Source: an uncultured Clostridia bacterium (GTDB lineage Bacteria > Bacillota > Clostridia > TANB77 > CAG-465). From it: a stretch of DNA of 64,000 bases. Position 1 is the first letter of the stretch, and every line of letters starts with the position of its first letter. The position numbers and the translations under genes were made by a program. The stretch covers positions 124,001-188,000 of the forward strand of contig CAKPEI010000003.1 in NCBI GenBank assembly GCA_934149365.1. The letters are read 5' to 3'. A model generated the notes under the pieces. The model saw only the letters and a program-made list of their open reading frames with translations. It was not told where the DNA came from and made no database searches. This document shows, piece after piece, positions 55,962 through 64,000 of the stretch.

Positions 55962-56840
55962 ATGATAGATTTACATACACATACTATTTATTCGGACGGA
56001 ACATATACTACAAAGGAACTACTTAAAGAGGCAGAAAAGGCAGGAGTAACACTTCTTTCTATAACAGACCATGATAAAGTTAATTCATATTTAGATATAA
56101 AAGAAATGAATGTTAAAGATTATTATACGGGTAAAGTTATCGTTGGTTGTGAATTTAGTATGGCATATGAAGGTAAAAGAATGGAACTTTTAGGTTATGG
56201 CTTTGATATTGCTAAAGTAAAACCATGGCTTGATAAAAATTATGATACACAAAAAATAACAAATGATAATATAATGGAGTTTAATGAAATATATGATATT
56301 TGTATTAAAAAAGGTTTAAAGATGACGCAAAATCTTAAGTATACACCAAAAGAGTATCCAGTTGATGTGATATATTATGATATTATAAAATATGAAGAAA
56401 ACAAAAAGTTTTTTACTGATGAGGAATGGACTAATATCGATGTATTTTGGAGAAAATGTTCAAATAACAAAGATTTTATACTTTATTGGGATTTTTCTAA
56501 AAGGATACCTTCTGCAAAAGAAGTATCAGATTTAATTAGGAATGCAGGAGGTAAAGTGTTTATAGCTCATTTATTTAAATATCAAACAGAAAATCACATA
56601 GAACTTCTAAATAATTTAGTAAGAGATAATATAATTGACGGAGTAGAAGTGTATTATTCTGCGTTTACTAATGAGCAAATAGAATATTTAAAAGAATATT
56701 GTGAAAAGAATAATTTACTTATGTCAGCGGGTACAGATTGCCATGGAATGAAAAAGAAAGATAGAAAATTAGGAATAGGATATGGCAACATGAACGTAAG
56801 TGAAGATGTAGTAAAAAATTGGATAAAACAATATGAATAA
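55962..56840 (+). CDS. PHP-domain phosphoesterase
   Basis: A 292-residue PHP-family metal-dependent phosphatase. Motif 1 is IDLHTHTIYSDGTYTTKELL, then LLSITDHDKVNSY, VGCEFSMAYEGKRMELLGYG, FIAHLFKY and SAGTDCHGM near the end, giving the conserved His/Asp metal ligands. Related enzymes degrade 3',5'-nucleoside bisphosphates or short RNA. The substrate here is not determined. GGGGGT precedes the ATG, and a TATAAT at 55922-55927 may be the -10. Confidence 0.92.
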   Translation: MIDLHTHTIYSDGTYTTKELLKEAEKAGVTLLSITDHDKVNSYLDIKEMNVKDYYTGKVIVGCEFSMAYEGKRMELLGYGFDIAKVKPWLDKNYDTQKITNDNIMEFNEIYDICIKKGLKMTQNLKYTPKEYPVDVIYYDIIKYEENKKFFTDEEWTNIDVFWRKCSNNKDFILYWDFSKRIPSAKEVSDLIRNAGGKVFIAHLFKYQTENHIELLNNLVRDNIIDGVEVYYSAFTNEQIEYLKEYCEKNNLLMSAGTDCHGMKKKDRKLGIGYGNMNVSEDVVKNWIKQYE

Positions 56841-56871
56841 TTAAAAAAACATAGCACAAAATATTAACATT

Positions 56872-57288
56872 ATGAAACGATTTTTTATATATGGATTTAT
56901 TGGTTGCTCTATGGAAGTTTTTTGGACTGGTATAGCTTCTTTGTTTAGAGGAGATACAGCACTAATGGCACATAGTAGCATATGGATGATTATGATATAT
57001 GGTATGGCTATATTTTTAGAGCCTATACAAGGAATGCTTAAAAATACAAATTGGTTTATAAGAGGAATAGTATATATGTTACTTATATTTTTAGCAGAGT
57101 ATGTAACTGGATATATATTAGATATATTTGGAATAAGAGTGTGGCATTATACCGATAGTATGAATTTACATGGATATATAACTTTAACATTTGCACCTCT
57201 TTGGTTTGTGGCGGGCTTGTTCTTTGAAAGAGTTAGAAATTGGCTGGATAATGTATCTGCAGTAGATACTGAACTTAGCTATGAATAA
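56872..57288 (+). CDS. Small membrane protein of the putative ABC-permease CmpB family
   Basis: A 138-residue protein with three or four transmembrane helices (MKRFFIYGFIGCSMEVFWTG, SSIWMIMIYGMAIFLEPIQG, YMLLIFLAEYVTGYILDIFG, LTFAPLWFVAGLFF). The GCSMEVFWT start and RVWHY near residue 93 match the CmpB-type putative permease family (PF06541). There is no clear ribosome binding site before the ATG, so expression may be weak or the start uncertain. Function is unknown. Confidence 0.78.
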   Translation: MKRFFIYGFIGCSMEVFWTGIASLFRGDTALMAHSSIWMIMIYGMAIFLEPIQGMLKNTNWFIRGIVYMLLIFLAEYVTGYILDIFGIRVWHYTDSMNLHGYITLTFAPLWFVAGLFFERVRNWLDNVSAVDTELSYE

Positions 57289-57312
57289 GGGTAAAAAACA
57301 CTATAAAAAGTG

Positions 57313-57341
57313 TTGAAAAAAGAAATAATATGTAGTAGAAT
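57313..57341 (+). promoter_or_regulatory. Promoter of the second pilin leader
   Basis: TTGAAA at 57313-57318 and TAGAAT at 57336-57341, spacer 17; the same as 31388-31416. Confidence 0.82.
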
Positions 57342-57347
57342 ATGAAC

Positions 57348-57530
57348 ATAAAGTAAAAAAATGAACAAAGGAGTGAAAATAAATGTCAACTAATATGCGT
57401 AAAACCGTTGGGAGAGTAACACACAAGTAATATCTAGAAATATACTAGATAAAGGCTTTTACGCACATAAAATAGATATATTAGATAATATAAAGTTAGT
57501 TATACAGTAAAAAGTATAGCTAGCTTTTTT
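57348..57530 (+). ncRNA. Leader RNA with intrinsic terminator (attenuator)
   Basis: Homologous to the leader at 31.4 kb. GCGTAAAACC 57397-57406 pairs with GGCTTTTACGC 57454-57464 around hairpin TATCTAG 57431-57437 / CTAGATA 57445-57451. The terminator is AAGTTAGTTATAC 57493-57505 with GTATAGCTAGCTT 57514-57526 and T to 57530. The bulged base in the long stem is T in one copy and C in the other, with pairing kept. Beyond it, 57531-57712 holds a CATGAC/GTCATG palindrome near 57552 and a segment shared with the 17.7 kb leader, but no gene. Confidence 0.72.
57383..57430 (+). CDS. Leader peptide, 15 residues
   Basis: ATG 57383 with AAAGGAGTG upstream encodes MSTNMRKTVGRVTHK and stops at 57428-57430, within the 5' half of the structured leader. 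The same opening (MSTNMRKT.GRVTH) occurs at 31450. Conserved start, ribosome binding site and peptide suggest that translation here influences the folding of the downstream terminator. Confidence 0.6.
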   Translation: MSTNMRKTVGRVTHK

Positions 57531-57712
57531 GCGTTTAAAAAAGGTATAACCATGACATATGTCATGTAAATATACACAGCCATATATACATAGAAAAATA
57601 TAACTAAAAATATGTAAAAGCGATTAAAAACAATTGCAAAAATTAGAGCAATGTGAAATAATATGTATATGTTAGAAAAATTTTTCAAAAAGGTAAGAGG
57701 GGGTAAATGAAA

Positions 57713-58871
57713 ATGAAAAATTTAAAGAGTAAAAAGCGGGATATCATTAATAGTATTAGTAATAACAATAATAGTAATGATAATACTAGCGGCCGCAATA
57801 ATACTATCACTATCAAATAGTGGAATAATATCAAAAGCAAACAAAGCTAAAACAGATAGTGACACAGCAAATTTAAAAGAGTATGTAAATACACTAAGAG
57901 CAGAGTGGGAGTTAATGACAGAAGCAGAAAGAACAAAAAGTGGAGCAGCAACATTTGAAGATTATGCTAACGAGAAGCTAGAAGAGGGGGGCTATAAACA
58001 AAGATTATCAGAAGATGGAATACTTATGAATGAGACTTCAACAGCTGCAGTAAAAGCTGGAATAAAAATAGGTGATGTGGTAAACTATAGTACATTATTA
58101 ACAGAGAAAAGTTATACAACAGACGGAAGTGAGCGAAGTTTAACTGGAGTAGCAGACGAGACAAAGAAGCAAACAGTGAAAACAAATACAAGTTATACAT
58201 GGAAATATATAGGAATAAGTGAAAATGGAAACTTACTGATAGCTCCTGATTTGCCTGAAGGAACTATAAATTCAGAGTATAAAATTGGATTTGAAGGGGA
58301 AGGAGTAGCATATTCCAAAGGTCCAGAAATTTTAGACACAATATGTGATGCTTTATATACAGTAGAAGGAAAAGGAACAGCAAGGAGCATGAACGTGGAT
58401 GATGTAACAAAGTTACTAGAATATAAGGGGCCAAGAGGCTCATATCGTTATGGAAATGAAGTAGTTGAAACAACAGAACCAATAGCCCTAAAAGAGTTGG
58501 AAGCTAAATTTAATATAAATTTAGAAGAAATTCATGAGGAAGAAGGGCGTTACACACCTGAAGGTAAAAAATTAGGTGAATATAAGTGTGATGTTTATAA
58601 TATAGATATGACCAAAAATTCAGATAGAATAACAGGGGAGGTAGTAAAGCAGAAGTTAATATATCAGCCAAATGACTATATGCTCGCTTCTCGATGCTTT
58701 GGTGCAGATTTTGATACATATTACTTATTGTTTATGATTTTTGAAGTAACTCCTAATTGTGTTACTGCCAGCGATAGTTTTACTAGTTGTTTATTTCGCC
58801 CTGTAGTTGAACTATCATCTAATGTCAAATTAACACCAAATGCAGATAAAACAGAATGGACAATAAAATAG
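57713..58871 (+). CDS. Pilin-like variable surface protein, needs +1 shift at CGG
   Basis: GAGGGGG at 57697-57703 fits ATG 57713 (57707 is also in frame). The ATG frame reads MKNLKSKK then CGG and stops at 57818-57820. The pilin helix is in the +1 frame, which has no start codon between its stop at 57723 and the helix interior. Skipping C57737 gives KK-GISLIV and a 385-residue protein, the same length as the paralogue at 17813. The middle shares TLRAEWELMT and KGPEILDTICDALYTVEGKG-type blocks. The C-terminus has YMLASRCFG...FRPVVELSSN, then VKLTPNADKTEWTIK. Confidence 0.8.
57734..57740 (+). other. Putative +1 frameshift site AAG-CGG-G
   Basis: AAG 57734-57736 and CGG 57737-57739 in the ATG frame. 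Skipping C57737 gives GGG (Gly) and the pilin frame. Confidence 0.75.
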
Positions 58872-58887
58872 TTTTGAAATATGTTTT

Positions 58888-58920
58888 GGCAATCAGTATA
58901 TAAACTGGTTGTCATTTTTT
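58888..58920 (+). terminator. Intrinsic terminator
   Basis: GGCAATCAGT at 58888-58897 pairs with ACTGGTTGTC at 58904-58913 (two wobbles), then T58915-58920. A separate small hairpin CCCCAG/CTGGGG lies at 58934-58950; 58951-59075 shows no gene. Confidence 0.85.
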
Positions 58921-59099
58921 AGATTTAGAGTACCCCCAGCTATACTGGGGCATAATATTAGATTATAAACATGTGGATGATGAGAAATTAATAGAAGATA
59001 AAAGCTCTAAAACTAAAAAGAAAAGATGGTTTCAAATATTGTAAAAAAATATCGAATATGATAATATAATATTCGATGAAAATAAAGGGGAATGATAGT

Positions 59100-59648
59100 A
59101 TGATTTTATATGTTGTTATAGCAGTAATAGCGGTATTGGTAATTTATTTAATAGTACAATATAACGGATTTGTAAAAGCAAATAATATGGTAAAAGAAGC
59201 ATTTTCAACAATGGATGTTTATTTAAAGAAAAGATGGGATTTAATTCCAAACTTAGTGGAAGTAGTAAAAGGATATGCAAAACATGAAAAAGAAACTTTT
59301 AATCAAGTAACAAGTATTAGAGCAAATAGTTATGATAGTATGTCAACAGATAAAAAAATAAATGTTAATCAACAATTAGGACAAGGTATTACAAAGATTA
59401 TGGCTATTGCAGAAAGTTATCCAGAACTAAAAGCAAATGAGAATTTTGTTAAATTAAGTGCAGAACTTTCAAGGATTGAAGATGAAATAGCTAATAGTAG
59501 AAAATACTATAATGGAACTGTTAGAGAATTAAATAATAAAATTCAAATGTTCCCAAGCAATATTATAGCAGGAATATTCGGATTTAAACAAGCAAATATG
59601 TTTGAAGTAAATGCTGAACAAAGAGATAGTGTTAAAGTGAGTTTATAA
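59100..59648 (+). CDS. lemA: LemA family protein
   Basis: A 182-residue LemA protein: one N-terminal transmembrane helix (ILYVVIAVIAVLVIYLIVQY) then a helical bundle with FVKANNMVKEAFSTMDVYLK, KRWDLIPNLVEVVKGYAKHE and NVNQQLGQGITKI-like sequence. GGGGAATGA precedes ATG 59100; ATG 59076 is an alternative in the same frame. LemA is commonly next to DUF2207 proteins, as here. The cellular role is unknown. Confidence 0.95.
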   Translation: MILYVVIAVIAVLVIYLIVQYNGFVKANNMVKEAFSTMDVYLKKRWDLIPNLVEVVKGYAKHEKETFNQVTSIRANSYDSMSTDKKINVNQQLGQGITKIMAIAESYPELKANENFVKLSAELSRIEDEIANSRKYYNGTVRELNNKIQMFPSNIIAGIFGFKQANMFEVNAEQRDSVKVSL

Positions 59649-59650
59649 TT

Positions 59651-61258
59651 ATGTTAAAAAAGAAAAATAGAATATATACAACTATATTTTTAGTTATATG
59701 GACAATATTGCTTGTTTTAGTACCATTAGGTATTTCAAGAGTAGAAAAGAATAATTTTAAGAATAATATGTCGTATATTTCATCTGAGTTTGATATAGAA
59801 GATTATGATATTGTCCTTGATGTTGATAAAGATAATATGATAGATGTTACTGAAAAATTTACTGTCAATATACCAAGTGGTAAGTCTTTTAATGGTATAT
59901 ATAAATCAATACCACTGTGGCAAAAATACCATGAAAATGATAAAGAAATAAAAAAGAAAGTTAAAGTAACAAATTTAAGAGCCATAGGAGAAAAATTTGT
60001 TTTAAATAATACTAGTGATAGCATAGGAATTAGAATAGGAAGTAATAGAACAACAACTAACTCTGGGTTACGTACCTATACCATAAAATATAGATATAAT
60101 ATGGGAATAGATTTAAACAATAAGTTAGATGAACTGGTATTTAATGTGTTTGATAGTTACGATAATACAGTTATAAATAATCTTAATATTACGATAAATA
60201 TGCCCGAAAAAATAGAAAATGAAAATATTTCATTTGTTAAAGGAACGCAAGATATTACAAGTAAAGTAAATTATACAATAAGTGGAAAAACTCTTAATGC
60301 AGTTTTAAGTGATTATTTACTTAGTGAATCTATTACTGTAAAAATGTTGTTGCCTAATGGCTATTTTGTAGGTGGAACATATAACTATGGTATTATTTGC
60401 TTAATAATATGCGTTAGTTTAATAATAATATCTATAATAAGTTTTATATTATGGACAAAGCATGGAAAAGATTACGATAAAAGATGTAGAACTGTGGAAT
60501 TTTATCCACCAGAAGATTTAGATAGTGCTCAAATAGGCTATATTTATGGAGAAAAATCAATAAAAAAATTAACTTCATCACTAATAATTGGACTAGCTAG
60601 TAAAGGATATATTGAAACAAAAGAAATTGAAAAAAACAAATATGAAATAATTAATATTGGAAAGAATAAATCTAATTTAAAAAAGATGTCAATTACTGAA
60701 CAAATAGTATATTTAGAATTATTTAAAAATGGAGATAACAATATTCTAAGCGAAGATAGGTCTTTTTCAAATGTATTTAATAAAATAAAGAGTACATTAG
60801 AAAGTACAATAGATAAAAAAGTAAATGATATTAAAGCAAGAAAAATGATGAATATAACATTTTCATTGCTTATTATATCTGTTATTGCATGGTTTGTCGC
60901 TTATATTTATATAAAAGATTTAGATCCTAAACTAAATTGGATATATGCATTATCTTTTATAGCTATTTTTATAACAGGCTTTTTCTCTATAATAATGGAA
61001 AGAAAAACAGCTTATGGGGAAATGATTATTGCAAAAGTAATGGGATTTAGAAATTATCTTGATGTTGCAGAAAAAAATCAGATAGAAATGTTAGCAGAAG
61101 AAAATGCAAATTATTTTTATGATATATTGCCTTATGCCTATGTATTAGATGTGTCAAAAAAATGGATAGATAAATTCGATAAAAAGAATGTTCCAAATAT
61201 TGATTTAAGTGCATTAGATTATTATGAAAATAATTTATTTATGATAATTTCTGAATAA
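59651..61258 (+). CDS. DUF2207 membrane protein
   Basis: A 535-residue protein. It has a signal/anchor at residues 8-28, an extracytoplasmic beta domain (DIEDYDIVLDVDKDNMIDVT, VKGTQDITSKVNYTISGKTL) typical of DUF2207, a transmembrane helix near 245-270 (GIICLIICVSLIIISIISFI), a cytoplasmic part and two further helices around 400-450. It starts two bases after lemA stops, so the two are coupled. Function is unknown; the pairing with LemA is widespread. Confidence 0.92.
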   Translation: MLKKKNRIYTTIFLVIWTILLVLVPLGISRVEKNNFKNNMSYISSEFDIEDYDIVLDVDKDNMIDVTEKFTVNIPSGKSFNGIYKSIPLWQKYHENDKEIKKKVKVTNLRAIGEKFVLNNTSDSIGIRIGSNRTTTNSGLRTYTIKYRYNMGIDLNNKLDELVFNVFDSYDNTVINNLNITINMPEKIENENISFVKGTQDITSKVNYTISGKTLNAVLSDYLLSESITVKMLLPNGYFVGGTYNYGIICLIICVSLIIISIISFILWTKHGKDYDKRCRTVEFYPPEDLDSAQIGYIYGEKSIKKLTSSLIIGLASKGYIETKEIEKNKYEIINIGKNKSNLKKMSITEQIVYLELFKNGDNNILSEDRSFSNVFNKIKSTLESTIDKKVNDIKARKMMNITFSLLIISVIAWFVAYIYIKDLDPKLNWIYALSFIAIFITGFFSIIMERKTAYGEMIIAKVMGFRNYLDVAEKNQIEMLAEENANYFYDILPYAYVLDVSKKWIDKFDKKNVPNIDLSALDYYENNLFMIISE

Positions 61259-61287
61259 CAAAAGAATAATAAAGTAAGGAGTTAGAA

Positions 61288-63031
61288 ATGAAAAAAATAA
61301 AAAGTATTTTAATAATAATGTTATTTGTATTATTTTCTAGTACGGTATTTGCAAATAGTGGAAATAGTTCTAGTGAAGGCCTTCCGTTAGTAGCCGCTTT
61401 ACGGAATGGAAGCATTTGTTTCAATACATATGTCCGTTTTCGTGCTAATACCTCTATCTAAAATAATTTCAAAAGATAATTCAAAGAAAACATTTTGGAT
61501 TTTATTTGGAATAAGAGTTGTAATATTATTATTTTTTGATTTATTTATTACAACAGGTATAGCAATAATAGATTTTATTTCAATATTTATAGGAGCAGCT
61601 GTTCTTATTCCTATCGCTTCACGTAAAGCAGGAAATGGTGTATTAAGTGTTACATTATTAAATGACATATTAATAAATAATAATGAAGAACAAGAAGATA
61701 ACGAAACAAATACCGAAACAACAAAAGATGATAGCCCGATAGTGTTAATTGATCCTGCATATCTTAAAAATGAAAGTACATTATTAAAAAATATGATTAA
61801 GGGAGAAATCGAAAGTCAAGGAGAAAATGCTAGAAAGTTAACAACATCAAAAATAAATACAAAAAGAAATATAGTAATTTTAATGTTTGGACTATTAACA
61901 TTCATATATGTATTGATGTATTTCTTATATATTGAATTGGCAATTTGTATAGCATGTGAAGTAATTACTTTATTGCTTTATATACTTATTGTTAGAAAAT
62001 TTAATATTGTGAATGTAATTTCAAAAAAGGCTAAGAAAAATCCAAATGAAGATATATCGCAGATAGTTGCAGAAGTAAAAATGAATAAAAGACAAATAGC
62101 TTTTCCAATTTTCCTAAAAACAGGAATACTTGTTTTGGTAGCAGTATTTATACCAATGATAATGTTTGCTAAACCGAAATTATTATATTTCAATTATGGA
62201 GACGGTTATGCAGTTGTGAGATATACAAGAGGTTCAGCAGAATCAAGTGATACTGTTGTTATTCCAGATACCTATAAAGGAAAAGATGTAGTGGCTATTG
62301 GAGACAGTGCATTTAAAGATACAAATGTCAAAAATTTAACATTACCAAAAAATTTAGAGATCATAAAATCTAAGGCATTTTTTAATTGTCAAAATTTAGA
62401 AAGTATATATATACCTCAGAAGGTTACAGAAATAAGAGCGAGTGCATTTGAAAATTGTTCAAATTTGAAAACAGTTTCTTTGCCAAATGGAATAGTTGAT
62501 ATAAGAGCAGCAGCATTTAAAAATGATACAAAATTAGCCCAAATAGAATTACCAGAAAGCTTGGAGTATTTGGGTGCGAGCGCATTTTCACATTGTAGTT
62601 CATTGCAAGAAATAACAATACCTAGTAAAGTTATTGAAATTAATGGACAAACATTTGAATACTGTACTTCGTTAAGAAGAATATACTTACATGATAATAT
62701 TATATCAATTCATGGTGAAAACTTTGTTGGTGATATAAATTTGGATAATGTAACTTTACCATCTAAGATAACAGAAATTAGAGGAAACACATTTGAAAAC
62801 TGTTCTTCACTATCAGCTATTGTGATACCAGAAGGCGTTACAAGAATAGGTGGACACGCATTTTATGGCTGTAGAAAACTAAGCTCTGTCATTGTTCCAT
62901 CTACAGTTGTTGAAATCGGAAGTTCTGCTTTTAGGAACTGTACTTCATTACGTACAATAAAAGTACCTAAAAATGCAGTAATTAACGAGAGAACATTTAA
63001 AGGAAGCCCAACAACGGTAATATATTATTAG
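61288..63031 (+). CDS. LRR (BspA-type) multi-pass membrane protein, needs +1 shift at CGG
   Basis: AAGGAGT precedes ATG 61288. The first frame encodes a signal sequence (MKKIKSILIIMLFVLF, then STVFANSGNSSSEGLPLVAAL), reaches CGG at 61402-61404 and dies at about 61459. Skipping C61402 gives L-GMEAFVSIHMSVFVLIPLSK and a 580-residue protein. Residues about 45-100 and 195-300 hold transmembrane helices, and the last 260 residues are BspA-type LRR repeats (IGDSAFKDTNVKNLTLPKNL). It follows DUF2207 and precedes a radical SAM gene. Without the shift the LRR frame lacks both signal and ribosome binding site. Confidence 0.85.
61399..61405 (+). other. Putative +1 frameshift site TTA-CGG-A
   Basis: TTA 61399-61401 and CGG 61402-61404 in frame. 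Skipping C61402 gives GGA (Gly). This site has no A run, unlike the other four. Confidence 0.75.
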
Positions 63032-63044
63032 GAGGTAAATACTT

Positions 63045-64000
63045 ATGAATGATGATTATAAATTTATTCATTTGTTATATGTACCAACAATGAATTGTAA
63101 TATGCAGTGCAAATATTGTTATTTAAAAGAAAATACAGTTGATTTAAAGCAGGATGATTCTTATTTAAAAACATTAGAATATGCTGTAAATAAATTTAAA
63201 GAGGCTAATGTTGTTCCGTTTAATATATCTTTGCATGGTGGAGAAGTAACAACATTAGCTAAAGAAGATTTTAGAAATATTATAAAATATATTTCAAATT
63301 ATTACAGAGATAATAAAGAAATAATTATAAAGAATGGTTTTAAATTGGGAAATCCACACATAAAGACTAATTTGCTTAATTTAGAAAAACATATAGATGC
63401 AATAAAAGAATTTAATGTTTCAATAAGTGGCTCATTAGACTTACCATTTTCATTACATGAAGAGTATAGAGTAACAAAAGGAAATCAAAAAACTTTAGAT
63501 AAAATATTAAAAAATATTAAATTATTAGAAGAAATACCCAATAATAAAAAAGTCTCTGCAACAATATTTAAAGAACATTATGATAAAACAGATGAGATTA
63601 TTAAGGACATTAAATATCTTGCTGAGAATACCTGTTTAAATATGAATGACTTTAATTTTATGATTGGATTCGTAGATAACGAAGATGGTGATATACTTCA
63701 TGCTATGACAGAAGATGAGCAGGTTGATTTTTATAAAAGAATGAATAATGAGTTTAGAGGAACAAGTTTGGATTATGGAGTAAAAAATACATGGTTTGCA
63801 GAATTTAATCCTACATATTGTACTAATTGCGATAATTGTGGAGAAAAGTTTTTCTTATTAGAGAGAAACGGAGATATTTATTCTTGCGTGAGAGGACAAA
63901 AAAATAGAGAATTTTACTATGGAAATATATATAATGATGAAGTAGAAATAATTATGAATAATGCTAGAAGAAAAATTTTTGAAATACATAATAGAATAGG
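63045..64000 (+). CDS. Radical SAM/SPASM-type protein, partial at window end
   Basis: AGGAGGT at 63030-63036 precedes ATG 63045, and the frame is open to the window edge (318 residues visible). The cluster motif is CNMQCKYC (CxxxCxxC) near residue 17, followed by ISLHGGEVTTL. Near residue 265 CTNCDNCGEKFFLLERNGDI and YSCVRG form SPASM-like auxiliary cluster cysteines. This layout is that of anaerobic sulfatase-maturase or peptide-modifying enzymes. It follows the LRR membrane protein by 13 bases, so a substrate encoded in this cluster is possible but not shown. Confidence 0.88.
   Translation, partial: MNDDYKFIHLLYVPTMNCNMQCKYCYLKENTVDLKQDDSYLKTLEYAVNKFKEANVVPFNISLHGGEVTTLAKEDFRNIIKYISNYYRDNKEIIIKNGFKLGNPHIKTNLLNLEKHIDAIKEFNVSISGSLDLPFSLHEEYRVTKGNQKTLDKILKNIKLLEEIPNNKKVSATIFKEHYDKTDEIIKDIKYLAENTCLNMNDFNFMIGFVDNEDGDILHAMTEDEQVDFYKRMNNEFRGTSLDYGVKNTWFAEFNPTYCTNCDNCGEKFFLLERNGDIYSCVRGQKNREFYYGNIYNDEVEIIMNNARRKIFEIHNRI

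Overview
The window looks like chromosome from a low-GC, Gram-positive clostridium, probably an uncultured gut member. Supporting signs are strong A/T bias with AGA as the main arginine codon, canonical sigma-A promoters with 17-base spacers, strong GGAGG-type ribosome binding sites, a CIRCE-controlled hrcA-grpE-dnaK-dnaJ operon, an AbrB-type regulator, RNase J and many U-tailed terminators. I cannot name the species.

Layout. 1-6.4 kb: queuosine and RNA-modification operon (queA end, coiled-coil protein, tgt, HD hydrolase, TrmN6-like, rsmI, rnhB). 6.4-8.3 kb: three unknown genes. 8.3-13.9 kb: heat-shock operon ending in rsmE. 14.0-19.0 kb: two pilin-like surface genes around a D,D-carboxypeptidase. 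19.1-21.7 kb: a two-gene island with different codon use, including a ClpA-like/FtsH-like fusion. 21.8-31.4 kb: ruvB, queH, thrS, an LCP protein, cysS, a Fem transferase and pgeF. 31.4-33.4 kb: a pilin-like gene behind an attenuator. 33.6-37.6 kb: two membrane-associated proteins, a radical-SAM relative without its cluster cysteines, and smpB. 37.6-41.1 kb, minus strand: abrB-like, rlmH, MBL hydrolase, murA and a Cys-rich protein. 41.4-45.7 kb: rpmF, a pseudouridine synthase, prfB and RNase J. 46.5-51.3 kb: toxin-antitoxin genes in tandem, gltX and an MNT/HEPN pair. 51.3-57.3 kb: ileS, cysteine desulfurase, PHP phosphatase and a membrane protein. 57.3-58.9 kb: another pilin-like gene with attenuator. 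59-64 kb: LemA, DUF2207, an LRR membrane protein and a truncated radical SAM enzyme.

Main result. Five otherwise intact genes (pilin-like LRR protein at 14.0 kb, pilin-like proteins at 17.8 and 57.7 kb, cysteine desulfurase at 54.2 kb, LRR membrane protein at 61.3 kb) each need exactly one +1 frameshift. In all five the break falls on an in-frame CGG codon. Skipping its C gives a GGN glycine codon and restores the family sequence. Reading every gene by eye, I found only six other in-frame CGG codons: five in the 19.2-21.7 kb island and one in a 76-codon gene. This points to +1 recoding at a nearly unused arginine codon. I know of no description of such a system in bacteria, and it needs experimental confirmation.

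A second theme is the pilin-like family. Its members share a prepilin-type N-terminus without Glu5. Three have C-terminal segments that look hypervariable. Two sit behind a duplicated leader RNA with a short leader peptide, a long-range stem and an intrinsic terminator; a third has lost most of that leader.
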